Shown here in pieces: positions 46,980-58,640 of a stretch of 64,000 nucleotides of DNA; within the stretch, counting starts at the first letter, position 1, and each line of letters opens with the position of its first letter. The position numbers and the translations under genes were made by a program. The DNA is taken from the NCBI RefSeq assembly GCF_905475395.1, contig NC_058338.1, forward strand, positions 94,721,435 through 94,785,434, in the 5' to 3' direction. Under the pieces are notes generated by a model. It ran no database searches. It was given only the letters and a program-made list of their open reading frames with translations, and had not been told where the DNA came from. The DNA comes from Chrysoperla carnea. Its lineage: Eukaryota > Arthropoda > Insecta > Neuroptera > Chrysopidae.

Positions 46980-47689
46980 CAACGTGTTCTGTTATTGACT
47001 GCAGAAACCTAGTTTCCGAAAATAAGCTCATCAAGAGGAACCAAAAAAAAAATCTTTTCCAAATTTGGACCTGAGGCCTAATTTGAGAGATACGGGTAAG
47101 GAAAAATTTGTTCATTCACTGACTATCATTCGATAACCAGTAGCAAATATGATCAGATATTAGAAAATTAGATTAGATATTAGATATTAGAAAATTTCAC
47201 TTAATAATGAAAAGGATTTTAAAAAAAGTATAAAATTATTTAATTGGTTTTGGTAAAATCCCACTTTTTATATTTTTATTATATTTTTGAGAGAAAACAT
47301 TAGTTTATTAGCAAAGAAACAAATTACGTCACAATGGGCGTGTTTTGTTTATTTACGTCCAATTTTAATTCAGAGTTGTTATTGTTTTCACACAAAAATA
47401 TAATAAAAATATAAAAAGTGGGATATTTTGACCAAATCTTTAAATAATTTTGTACTTTTTAAAATATCCCTTCCATTATTAAATGAAATTTATTAATATC
47501 TACTGATTATCATTGGCTACTGGTTATCGAATGATAGTCAGTGAATGAAATAATTTATCAATTTTTCCTTACCCGTACGTATCTCCCAAATAAGGCCTCA
47601 GATTCAAATTTGGAAAAGAGTTTTTTTGTTGCTCTTGATTAGCTTATTTTCGGAACCTAGATTTCTGCAGTCAATAATAGAACACTTTG
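46980..47689. mobile_element. Second TA-flanked hairpin element
   Basis: 710 bases, TA on both sides (46978-46979 and 47690-47691). Ends read CAACGTGTTCTGTTATTGAC and, inverted, CAAAGTGTTCTATTATTGAC, followed by tgcag, like the element at 41147-42049. Inner blocks aagctcatcaagagg, cctgaggcctaatttgagag and cattcgataaccagtagc are also shared. More diverged, so older. Confidence 0.82.
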
Positions 47690-47696
47690 TATAATT

Positions 47697-47790
47697 GCAT
47701 GTTTTTATACCCTGTATATATGAAATATATATCAATGTATAATAATTTTAGTCCTAAATTTGAAATGCTTAGAAATATTAATGATACATA
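47697..47790 (+). repeat. Family A terminal fragment
   Basis: Reads accctgtatatatgaaatat, then ttttagtcctaaatttgaaa and stops near 47790. Confidence 0.65.
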
Positions 47791-47880
47791 TAAAACACTA
47801 AAAGAAATTATTTACACAAAGAAATTTAAAAAAAAGCATTTATTTGCATTGATAATTTTAAATAGAAATATATGAAAAAC

Positions 47881-48600
47881 CAGGGTTCGAAAATATTCGA
47901 TATTTATTATAAATATCAAAATATCGTATATTTTTGATATATATCTGATATATATCAAAATTTTGATATTTAAAAAAAACTAAATTGTTTTAAAGGTTTT
48001 ATTTACTTAGGCACTTCAAATCAGACAAATGAAACCAAAACATAAAATATTTTTCTAGATCAGGCAAAATCGATTAAAAATAATAAAATTTTTATAAATA
48101 AAAATCAACTTTAGAACAAAAAACAATTTTTTAAATTGTTATCAGTCAATGGTCATACCTACACTTAGGCAACAAAACAATAAACATTACAAATAATAAC
48201 TCTAAGAGTATAATCAGTCTTTTAATTATCAAATCAGTCATCAGTCATTCGTAATAAACTGTTAATTATCAAATAAAAAATAAAAAAACGTCGTTTCATA
48301 ATTGTGTTTGGTTTGACTGCAAAGAAGATAAAGCTAGATCATCTTCCGATTCTGAATCTTACTTAAACTTACTCTTTAGTAACGAACTTTTTCTGACACG
48401 ACACGATTTGAGCTTAGTATTAGTAGGTTTTAACTCTACTCCAATTCCATCAAAATTTGGGAAGTAGAAATATGGTAACAAACCCCAAAAATTACTAAAT
48501 AATATTATATTTTTTTAAATCCTTTTTGTATTGATATATATCATAAAAATTCACGTGATATATATCGGATATATATCATGATATATATCCTCGAACCCTG
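47881..48600 (+). mobile_element. Element ending in CAGGGTTCGA, copy 1
   Basis: 720 bases with the terminal inverted repeat CAGGGTTCGA (left 47881, right end at 48600 in mirror image) and subterminal tracts of gatatatatc repeats. Internal sequence (ttttggggtt-type block, gaagtagaaatatggtaaca, catcttccgattctgaatct) is shared with 61367-62075 in the opposite orientation. The flanking eight bases (tgaaaaac, tttaaaaa) match only partly, so an 8-base duplication is possible but not proven. Its right side abuts a family B copy. Probably a non-autonomous hAT. Confidence 0.78.
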
Positions 48601-49105
48601 TTTAAAAATGCTGTAATTAAGTGTAAAAAACTATTTAAGATACATAATAATTTTGAGACGTTTAAACGCAATCTTTTGGCGCTCTCTGTTAATGACGTAT
48701 TCATATGTGAGCTGTCAATTGGTGATAGTTCAATATATAATTAACAATTTAAAAAAATAAATTTACACTCGTTATTATTAAGTTTTCTTATAAAAAGTCG
48801 TAGAATAATATAACTCAATATAATACCATACAAAATATAAGTAATTAATACCATACAGTATGTCAACGAATTTGGTAAGTCAATACTAAGACGTTATGTC
48901 CGCTTTAAAATTTGAAGTTCCGTTTAAGAAATTTTGAATTTCTCTCACTGAATTTGTACTTTTATTAACAAAATTTAAGTAATTAAATAGATATTAATTA
49001 CTAAAATAATGGTTTAGTTGAAATGTGCAGCTAATAAAGTTACGGAAGAAAAAACTATTTGAATCAAATTTAAATTTCATGAATATTCCCTATTATAGAA
49101 TGCGA
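48601..49105 (+). repeat. Family B repeat, copy 2
   Basis: Starts directly at the end of the CAGGGTTCGA element with tttaaaaatgctgtaattaa and follows copy 1 to ctcactgaatttgtactttt and beyond, with an extra stretch (agacgtttaaacgcaatctt). Bases 49106-49385 after it are plain AT-rich DNA. Confidence 0.75.
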
Positions 49106-49385
49106 TCTAAGCCAATGGTTTTGAAAAATAATAAATTTTTGTTTAGTGTATGTAGTGTTAGTTAATTATTGTCATTTATATTTAAATAATTAATTAAATA
49201 TTTTATTAATTCCTAGAATTTAATAACGATTTTAAATATTCGTATAAATTATTAATTAATACATTTTTTACTAATCATTAACTTTAAATATTTCAAGATA
49301 TTTATTTACTAATTAATTTAAGGTAGTATAACAGTACCGAAGTCATAACACTTTAATCAAATCAGCAATAATTTTTTTTCAATTT

Positions 49386-49830
49386 ATTATACCATCCATA
49401 TATGTAATATGCATGGTATAATAAATTTAGTCCCAAGTTTTTAACGCTTAAAAACATTGATGTTACGAACAAAATTTTGGTATAGGTGTTCATCAAATCA
49501 CCTCACAAAGTGAAGTCGAGTTCGTGAATGAACAACATAGGTCAATTGGGTCTTGAATCCGTGGGATCCATCTTGTAAACCGTTAGAGATAGAACAAAAA
49601 TTTAAATGTAAAAAATATTCCTTATAAAAATCCAACTTTTGTTTGAAACATTTTTTCGTAAACATCACTGTTTTGCCGTGAGGGCGCAAATTAGACGTAA
49701 ATTTTATATTATGTATTAGATGGGAATATTAGTTATGTATGTGTGACATGTATGTATGTGTAATGTGATAGAGTAATCAACACTGTCTATGAATGGTATT
49801 TCAACAATTAACTCAGTCAATTGTTTGTTT
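49386..49830 (+). repeat. Family A repeat, internally deleted
   Basis: accatccatatatgtaatat, tttagtcccaagtttttaac, then a jump to cacaaagtgaagtcgagttc (the CCGT block is deleted), ccatcttgtaaaccgttaga, ctgttttgccgtgagggcgc and the caattgtttgtttc end. A second partial piece follows at 49840-49915 (aaacaacttttgtttgaaac). Confidence 0.8.
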
Positions 49831-50026
49831 CTTATAAAACAATAAACAACTTTTGTTTGAAACATTTTTTCGTAAATATCACTATTTACCTGTGAGGGTG
49901 CAAATTATAAAAAATAGGAAGTTGAAAATTTGCAGGTAACTTCAACTGGTGGTCTTGTGACAGATTCTTGAAAAAAATTATAGAAAAAAACTCTTTTCTT
50001 AAAAAGAGCTTTAACAATTTTCAAGA

Positions 50027-50310
50027 AAATTAGTATGCAGGGGGTTTTTGGGGCAAAAAACCTAGCTAGGTCCAATTTTTGGAAAACGTCGTTTTATCCA
50101 TGTTTTCAGGAAAAACTGAAACATTGATTGCAATATATGACTCTTCCTGACATCTATTGGCGGCGAAATAAAATACATTACCGGTACATTCAAATTGGTA
50201 TTTTTGTGGATACATTTTAAATGGTTCTTATATTAGTGATGAAATTTGTGCCTTTTTAACTAAAAAATACCGCATAAAGCTCGGTCATCCAGGTACCAAA
50301 ACAAATAAAG
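50027..50310 (+). repeat. Family C repeat, copy 3
   Basis: aatttt caagaaaattagtatgcag, ctagctaggtccaatttttg, atccatgttttcaggaaaaa, tatgactcttcctgacatct and ttcaaattggtatttttgtg, ending aaagctcggtcatccaggta. Bases 50311-50905 after it hold only a small hairpin (50330-50378) and AT-rich DNA. Confidence 0.72.
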
Positions 50311-50905
50311 CAAGCACGGACATTCAATACTTTCTACACAGAGTATTTTAATAATTAACTGAATACTCTGTATAGAAATTGTCTGTTTTAATTTGTTTTA
50401 AACTAATAAAATTTCAACACATCATGATGACAGTGGACACTGAATAGTAGTGACACTAACACCCCCTCATTTATTATATAAATTAAAATGTATCTGTATA
50501 TATGTGTATGGTGTTCACACCCCCATATTTAATTTATAAAAGGACTATGATATCATAATATCATGTTCAGTTCATGTATAATGCTAATTATTTTTACAAG
50601 ATCCACCTAAAACTATAATCTATCTGTAAGCTTATTAAGTTGACCAAGTTAGTATAAGTTTAGTCATTTGGTAGTTTTAATTAATTAAACAAACATATTT
50701 ATAATGATGATATGACAAACAAACCTGATAAATATAGAGAGAGATAGACATAATAGTACCAAGTTATTATTTAAATTAAAAAAATTACATGTTATTATTT
50801 AAATTAATAATAACATATTAAAAATATGTAAATTATTATTACGCCAGTCAAATCTTACAATAAAAATAGCTAAAATCACAAAACGTGATGTAAAGCTACA
50901 TTTTT

Positions 50906-51500
50906 ATACCATGTATATATGAAATATACATAGTATATTAAGTTTAGTCCAAAGTTTGTAACGCTTAAAAATAATGATGCTGGGAAAAAAATTTTGTCAT
51001 AGGTGTTCATAAAATCACCTAATTAGTCCATTTCCGGTTGTCCGTCCGTCCGTCCGTCTGTGGACACGATAACTCAAAAACGAAAAAAGATATCAAGATG
51101 AAATTTTTATAGCGTACTCAGGACCTAAAAACTGAGGTCAAGTTCGTAAATGAGCAATATGGGTCAATTGGGTCTTGGGTCCGTAAGACCCATCTTGTAA
51201 ACCGTTAGAGATAGAACAAAAGTTTAAATGTAAAAAATGTTCTTTATAAAAAAATTAATAACTTTTGTTTGAAAAATTTTTTTGTAAACTTCACTGTTTA
51301 CCCACGAGGGCGCTTATTAGGTGCAAATTTTATACATAGTATGCATTAATATGGGAATATGAGTGTGTGTGTAGCTATTTAAAAGTGGATATCTTTTTTT
51401 ATTAACGTGACGTCAAAAAATAAACGATTGCTTCATCAACACTGTCTATACATGGTATTTCAACAATTAACTCAGTCAATTGTTTGTTTTCACTTGTTGA
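50906..51500 (+). repeat. Family A repeat, full-length
   Basis: All blocks present including ccgtccgtccgtccgtctgt and the caattgtttgttttcacttg end, with a variant distal part (gtgtgtgtagctatttaaaa, acgtgacgtcaaaaaa) that is also seen in the copy at 54340-54975. Confidence 0.85.
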
Positions 51501-51779
51501 TATGTTATTTGGACTCCTCAGGGAAGTGTAAAACCAAATTTTACAAGCAAAAAAAAGTTGTGCTTCCTGCATAATACGCGAAAAACTGAAAAATTCTCGG
51601 ACTTTTTTCAGTTTTTGCAGTTTAATTCAAAAACTGTGAGATTTTTGACATTAGTTGCCGTATCATTTTGAAAGTATACTAAATTTAAAACATTTTAGGC
51701 CGATCTGCAGTTCCGTATGCCTATAAATAGTTTTTGAAATATGATGCTTGAATTTTACAAATGCTCAAATTTTGAGTTT

Positions 51780-52330
51780 TGCTTATGCTAAACCGTTAGG
51801 GATAGAACAAATGTTTAAAGGTAAAAAATGTTCCTTATACCAAAATAAACAACTTTTTTAACATTTTTTCGTAAACATCATTGTTTTCTCGTGCAGGGTT
51901 AAATTAGAGCAAAACTTTGGTGTCAATTTTTTCCAAAAAAACTAAAGGAAGGAGGGATGAAAATTTGTAGGTAGCTTCAACTTGCGAGCTTTATGAAAAA
52001 TTATTGAAAAAAATCCAAAAAAGTTTTCTAGCAAATACTTCGAAAAATTTTCGACACCTAGTACAAATGGAGCTAAGTAACAATACAAAGCTGCTGTTTT
52101 GGTACTTTTGTTTGCTTTCGAAACGTAGTTTCAAACTCCTCTAAGGGGTCCAAATAACACATCAAAAAAGCAGCTTTATTTTGCTACTCGACCTCATTCG
52201 ACCGTACCAGGTGTCACTTTTCGAAGTATTTGCAAGAAAACTTTTTGAATTTTTTTTTCAATACATTTTCATAAGGCCTACAAAATTTGCATCCCTCCAT
52301 CTTTTATAATTTTGGAGATAATGGACACCA
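51780..52330. mobile_element. Family A fragment joined to a foldback element
   Basis: 51791-51915 is a family A fragment (aaaccgttagggatagaaca, cgtaaacatcattgttttc). From 51921 to 52330 an inverted repeat follows: ggagggatgaaaatttgtag, agttttctagcaaatacttc, ttttcgacacctagtac, mirrored after a centre near 52125. Confidence 0.65.
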
Positions 52331-53312
52331 TTGGAGATAATGCTTACAAAATGTGGTTTCACACTCTCCTAAGGGGTCCAAATAACATACTAAAAAAATA
52401 GCTTTGCGATTTTAATGTAGAATTTGACTGGCGTATATATATAATGTGTAAGTGCAAATTAAGTAGTCTTGTTTTTTTTTTTTTTTTTTAATAATATCTA
52501 ATTACAATCATTAACATTATATATTATTATTTTATCAAGTAGATAGATGATATAATCATTTGTTTTTACTTATTTTATGGATCAAATAAAAATTTGAAAT
52601 ATTAATAAAACTTGAATAATAAAATAGACCTTTTTAACATTTATTATTATTATTTTTTTTAAATGAAAGTAAATGTCTTGATAAATGGGCTAATTTTTTC
52701 CCCCGAGTATTATAATTAATGTCTTTTTGATATCGTATGCTATTTAAAAATAGCCCTTTAGAATAGAGGAAATAAATATTAGCCTTTCTTTGATTAAGCT
52801 TCTAATAATTTTATATTAAACTTTTGAAATACTTTGTACAGGCAATGTTGAATATCAGTGCTTGTTAAAGTGAAACTTTTTATGGGACGTTTTGTCATGA
52901 GAGTTAACTCGTAGAGCTAACAACATTGTTAAACTCCTTGTCTCTTTCTTATTACCATTTACTCCAGCAGAGTGAGAGAGGCCGTGGGACTTGATAACTG
53001 TACATATACCATTTATTTATTAAACAAGGATAGTTCAAACCTACTTACATTTAAATCTTATATGTCGATCTTTATTTATTAAATGTTATCTGTACTGTCT
53101 ATATCTATTTAATACATGTTTAGAGCTATCTTTGTTTAGAATATTCATTTTATAATTTAGCGTTCTCCTACAATAAATTCTAAATGTTTGTCTTTTCATT
53201 TTAAAAATTGATTACCTTTTGTTTCGGACAAAATATTGTTTAATATTGTTATTAATATTATTTTATTGTTATTAATATTGTTTTTATTCTCAGTTATTGT
53301 CAATGAAGATAC
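52331..53312. other. AT-rich spacer
   Basis: A T-run lies near 52470-52490. The motif ccttttgtttcggacaaaat (53216-53235) resembles the foldback at 6022-6202. No gene. Confidence 0.3.
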
Positions 53313-53760
53313 AAAAAATGTATGCGTCAGTCCAAAACTAACAGCGTCAAAAGTGAAACTTTTTATGTAATTCAAAAACTGTCAATGAGTGTACAAAAAA
53401 ATACATTGCAGCAAAGAAAAATTGACTGGAAATTATAATAAAAATGATTTATAATAAAAATCAAGAAAAATCTACAGACTATCCCGAATTAATTACTACG
53501 GAAGTTTCACTTGTACGTATATGTATATAGTTTTATGTATATGTAAATAATAGTACGTACAAGTGAAACTTCCGTAGTAATTAATTCGGGATAGTCTGTA
53601 GATTTTTCTTGATTTTTATTATAAATCATTTTTATTATAATTTCCAGTCAATTTTTCTTTGCTGCAATGTATTTTTTTGTACACTCATTGACAGTTTTTG
53701 AATTACATACAAAGTTTCACTTTTGACGCTGTTAGTTTTGGACTGACGCATACATTTTTT
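53313..53760. mobile_element. Near-perfect 207-bp-arm hairpin
   Basis: Arms 53313-53519 and 53554-53760 are reverse complements with about one difference seen (ctttttatg against ctttgtatg). They start aaaaaatgtatgcgtcagtc and the loop is 34 bases. No ORF. The symmetry is far higher than in most foldbacks of the window. Confidence 0.92.
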
Positions 53761-53889
53761 TATTTTAATAAATTAGTTTAAAAATCAAAAACATTTATGG
53801 CGACCTTCCGGCTTCCATTTGTCCTAGTTTTGAAAAGTATTTTTTAAAAACATTTTTTTTGTTTTTCACTAATCTTTCACAAGACTTAC

Positions 53890-54250
53890 TATTTGAAGCT
53901 ACTTATAAATTTTCAACTCTCTATCTTTTATTGTATAAAACGGACACCAAAATTTAGCCCTAATTTGCTCTCTCACGGGAAAACAATGATATTTACGAAA
54001 AAAAGTTTCAAATAATTTTTTTACTTTAAATTTTTTTTTCTATTACGATTTAAAAGATGAGCCCTACAGACCCAAGATTCAATTGACCTATGTTGCTCAT
54101 TTACGAACTCAATCTCACTTTTTACGTCCTAAGCATTTTATAAAAATTTCAGCTTGATATATTCTTTTGTTTTTAGTTATCGTGTTCATGGATGGTCAGA
54201 TAACAATTTTTCTAAGCGTTACAAGCTTAGGGCTAAAATTAGTATATCTT
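53890..54250 (-). repeat. Family A subfamily fragment
   Basis: Minus-strand copy: starts from the tattgtataaaacggacacc tail type, then the gtgagagagcaaattagggc variant, ggtcaattgaatcttgggtc and a shortened CCGT region, ending with agtatatcttcatat. Confidence 0.65.
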
Positions 54251-54339
54251 CATATATAGTGTGTCCCCGGATAGAGGTAACTATACTTGTAAATTTTTTT
54301 TATTTTGCATTTTAAGATTTTTTTATTTTATTCTTAAAA

Positions 54340-54975
54340 CAAGTGAAAACAAACAATTGACTGAGTTAATTGTTGAAATACCATGTATAGGCAGTGTTGA
54401 TAACTTGGTCACATTTCACATACATACATATCTGACATATTTAACTGATATTCTCATATAATGCGCAAGTGTTGATGCGCAATCGTTTGTTTTTTTGACG
54501 TCACGTAAATAACAAAAGATATACACTTTGATATTCCTATATTAATACATACTATAAAATTTGCACCTAATTAACGCCCTCGTGGGTAAACAGTGATGTT
54601 TACAAAAAAATGTTTCAAACAAAAGTTTTTTATTATTTTATAAGCAACATTTTTTACATTTAAACTTTTGTTCTATCTCTAACGGTTTACAAGATGGGTC
54701 CTACGGACCCAAGACCCAATTGACCTATGATGCTCATTTACGAACTTGACCTGACTTTTTACGTCCTGAGTACGCTGTTCGATATCTTTTTTCGTTTTTG
54801 AGTTATCGTGTCCACAGACGGACGGACGGACGGACAACCGGAAATGGATTAATTAGGTGATTCTATGAACACCTATACCAATATTTTGTTCGTAGTATCA
54901 ATATTTTTAAGCGTTACAAACTTGGGACGAAACTTAATATACTATGTATATTTCATATATACATGGTATAAAAAA
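54340..54975 (-). repeat. Family A repeat, full-length
   Basis: Minus-strand copy with the gacgtcacgtaaat variant distal part and gacggacggacggacggac block, ending atatacatggtat. Confidence 0.85.
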
Positions 54976-55494
54976 AAGTATGTAGGCATATTTAAAACTT
55001 CTAAATAATGTACAGGGTAGCCAAAAAATTGAAATTGCTATTTTTCTTTTTGTTAAACTACCCTTCCTTTTTATAAATTGACAAAATGTTATTCAGAAAA
55101 GTTGCTCACAATTAACAATTATGACTCTATACAAAATATCAAGAAGATCCGTGTACGTTAATTATAGCATCATTTTTTATTTGAACAAAAGTTGTAAATA
55201 CAAAAAAAAAAAAAACGTAACAAAGAAAATAATAATAAATCAATTAACATGTACTATTCGTGAGTGTATTTTTTTGTGGACTAGGTTAAAAAATTAAAAA
55301 GAAAATTTATTTTCTCGAATAAACATTCACTAAGAATAGAATTGTCAAAGTTGGAAAGATCTTCTGGAAATTCAGTCATGAATTTGAATCTTGAGTCATA
55401 ATTCTTAATTTCGAACAATTTTTCTTAGTAGCATTTTGTCAAAAAGAAAAAAAAATAGTGATACAAGTTTTAAATATGCCTACATACTTTTCAA
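54976..55494. mobile_element. Foldback element
   Basis: Left arm aaaaagtatgtaggcatatt, taaaact and ctatttttctttttg pairs with the right arm ending gtatacaagttttaaatatg-type sequence, cctacatactttt. The centre lies near 55230. Confidence 0.6.
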
Positions 55495-55594
55495 AATAAG
55501 CAACATTTTTTATAAAGAATGACTTTTTTTCTTAAAATGCAAAATAAGAAAATTTACAAGTATAGTTACCTCTATCCGGATACACACTGTATAT

Positions 55595-57582
55595 TTCATA
55601 TATACAGAGTATTAAAATAGAAATGCAAAAAAAAAATGTTTCAAAACAAGTTAAATGTTTTACTAACTCTAGAGAATCCAAGTGCCTCTTAAGATTCACA
55701 AAAACTGTACCCGTACTGTTCCGAGACACTCTGTATGTGAGCAAAACCATCAGTACATTTTTTTTTTTAAATAAATCAAAAATTACAAAATAATTTAAAC
55801 TAAAAAAAAAAATTAAAAAGGAATTTATAAAATCTTAAAATGTAATGAAGTAGAACTAAAACAAAATGTCATTGTACTCAAATGTTAGTTCTCATTGAGA
55901 GTATTTCAAATAGTTTTTAAAAGTATTTGTGACTTGATTTAGGTATTTTAAATCTATTAAATAATGCGTATTTTATGTTTTTTTTGATTACAAAATTGTT
56001 GTAAAATAAAAAATTATCTCACATTATATTATTTAGATTTTAATTGTATTTTGTGTTAATTATATTGTTTATAATTATTACAAAATATTTTATTATCATA
56101 TCACAACAATGGTTGACATAAACAATGAAGCTTGTTATTATTGTAATCAAAATAAATAAAAAACAAATACATTATTTAGTTAAGTCATTACATAATTATT
56201 ATGGGAATTCATATCATAGACTTAATTTTATGTGATTATGTAATGTGCCAAATACTTTAATTACATAGGTTAAATCGTCTAGGTGTCAATTTGTGTAAAA
56301 ATTATATTTTCTTTTTTTATATCGACAAGTTTTCAGAATAAAATCATACTGAAAAAAAATGAAAATAATGACAACATCATCCCGAAGTTGACCGTTTCAT
56401 ATTGCAATGAAGTAAAAATACTTTTAAACAATTTTCTAATGATCGGAACAAGTACAGCTAAATATTTGTATTTACAATAGAATGAGATTGAATTTAAAAT
56501 ATGAATTCATTGATACAAAATCATTGAAGTTAAATAAACAAAATCAATAATTCTATGAAAGAGATTGATTTTAGTTTAAAGTCATGTATTTTATTGACGG
56601 AATTGAGACTCTAAAATCAATAGCAATCCATATGTCTGATTCAAATCTAATTTCGAAGAAATCTAATTTTTTTTTAAATAAGGCTAATAAACCTACTCAT
56701 GTGGTTGTGACAATTACATTAGTATTTTGTTATAATATTTGTAAGTGGTAGAACCAATCAAAAAATGATTGTTTAAAACTATGTAATATAGCATTTCAAA
56801 ACAACAATATTTGAAATTTGTTAGACGGTATATTACTTTCATACAAACAACTCATGCGTTTGTGTCTATTTCATCACCCAACCCCGTACGGTAGTTGTAT
56901 CACATTTGTGGTCCCATTCGCCATATTTGATCTTGCTATGAGATTGAAACAACCTCTTATCGGTTGATATTAAAACTTTTTTTTAAGTGTAATAATTTTA
57001 GAGATACTTTTCAACATTTTATTGAGATATTTCAAGATTGCCAAAAATTGGTGAGAAATATATCTTGTAACTCGTTTAGAAATTCATACTAAATTACTGG
57101 GGATCGAATCTACATTTGATGTTTTCTTGAATATTTATTAAAATTTTGCAATAAAAATAAATAATAATACGTTATTTATCTGTAACAAAATAATAAATAA
57201 TAACTATTTGTCATTGAATCATCACCACAAAATATTGAAAGCAAACCAAACCAATCTAATAACGTAACAGAACGCAATGTATTTAATTCAGTATTGTAAT
57301 TATTGTAACATAATATACCCACATACAATAAATATTATTATACACATAGTATTAATAATGATCTAATATGAATCTTTAAGATAGTTCACTTGTAAATCTT
57401 ATTTATTAATATTCTAGCAAGTTTTTTTTGTGCTACCCCTATCTTCCTTATTCCTTTATCAAATTCCAAGATTACACTCCTCATTTTCCAAATTATTATG
57501 TCTAGGTTTGCTTAACTTCGGTGATCGGAGAAGAATTGGCATGTTCAACGTGGTATGGTCGTTTTTTTAACCTAAGAGAGCC
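55595..57582. other. Long AT-rich spacer
   Basis: Nearly 2 kb without a gene, RNA or recognisable repeat family. Open frames here are short and AT-biased. Confidence 0.35.
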
Positions 57583-57890
57583 TAAATGGCCGAGCGGTCT
57601 AAGGCGTTTGCCTTTGACTGTTTGTCGATTTAGACTTAGGTTGCGGGTTCGAATCCAGGCAGCGGCAGTGTGAACAATTTATAATTAATGGGAGTGCAGA
57701 ATTGATCACATTGTCGTCGCTTGGATAAGAACGAAGTAACCGACTCCACCCACATCAAAATGTAATTGTAAATATGTTTGTAATTAAATAAATAAAGATT
57801 AACAAATAATGATGTAGGTGGCCTCTGTTATAGGCGTATATGTCAGAGAAACGGAGGTTAAACCCCATTATTATTATTATTATTATGTCT
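57583..57890 (+). mobile_element. tRNA-derived SINE
   Basis: The head has polymerase III box A (tggccgagcgg) and box B (gggttcgaatcc) at the spacing of a class II (Leu/Ser-like) tRNA. The acceptor stem does not pair and the T stem has mismatches, so it is not a working tRNA. A tRNA-unrelated body follows (aattgatcacattgtcgtcg, ggataagaacgaagtaaccg, gtaggtggcctctgttatag) and ends in an (ATT)n tail at 57870-57887, as in many insect SINEs. Confidence 0.8.
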
Positions 57891-58640
57891 AAGTTTGACG
57901 AAAAATATACTTATATGGACTAGAAATGTACCGCTTAGGAAAAATCACGCTAGACAAATAATTTGAACGAAAAAATATAATAAATTTTAATAATAAGTTA
58001 ATTACAAAAACATGTTAGTTTTTAAAAATGCTCTCCTAATACTCTAGACACATAATAACTATTTTTAATACATGTTCTCCTAATATTTATTTAAGGATTT
58101 TTGATTTTGTTCTCCAGTTTTCTACAAAATTTGTTGTTTTTAACCACGGGTTACGGTAACAACGAGAGTGGAATTCTGCACGGGTTGAGCTTGTTTACTT
58201 TTAATAAGAATCTGATGAAATTTAAAGTTCAAAAGAATTCATTATTTCATTTCTTAGTCCGTTTTTATCCACATCAAAAAAAAAATTTTAACTTATTTTT
58301 ACAAATTTAATTAAAGCGCGTATTTTGTAATTTAATCTATAAAAAATTGAATGAAAATAGCACAATTGGACTTCGAAAGTTTTATCTATACGTGGATCTA
58401 CGAAAATCCTGTTGTTTCTATATTAAACGAAAATTTTGTAAAATTTTATTAAAATTGATCCTGAGAAAAACCCGATTATTGCATTTTTAATCCCCGAATT
58501 AAAAAAAAGGACTGTTATAAGTTTGAACGCTATGTTAAAACTATAGCTAAGTTTCCAAAAATCGGTTTACAAGGAATAAATCGCATTTGTCGGGGGTTTT
58601 TTAAATTTTGCAAATTTCTCTTGTAATATCATTTATATTT
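57891..58640. other. AT-rich spacer
   Basis: No gene or repeat recognised; the open frame 58101-58310 has no family resemblance. Confidence 0.3.

Larger units (their letters stand above)
54258..55588. mobile_element. Outer inverted repeat enclosing other elements
   Basis: 54258-54325 (agtgtgtccccggatagagg, taactatacttgtaaatttt, ttgcattttaag) and 55515-55588 (mirror image) form about 70-base arms. Inside are a family A copy (54340-54975, minus) and a foldback (54976-55494). The arms suggest an element into which the others inserted. Confidence 0.7.

Noticed and set aside
49498..49689. Minus-strand 63-residue protein
   Set aside because: Lies entirely within a family A repeat; equivalent frames in other copies are not conserved.
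55595..57582. Genes in the long AT-rich spacer
   Set aside because: All open frames are short, AT-biased and without family motifs or plausible splice joins.
57583..57665. A functional tRNA-Leu or tRNA-Ser gene
   Set aside because: Box A and box B are present, but the acceptor stem does not pair, the T stem has mismatches, and no sound anticodon arm is seen. A SINE head explains it better.
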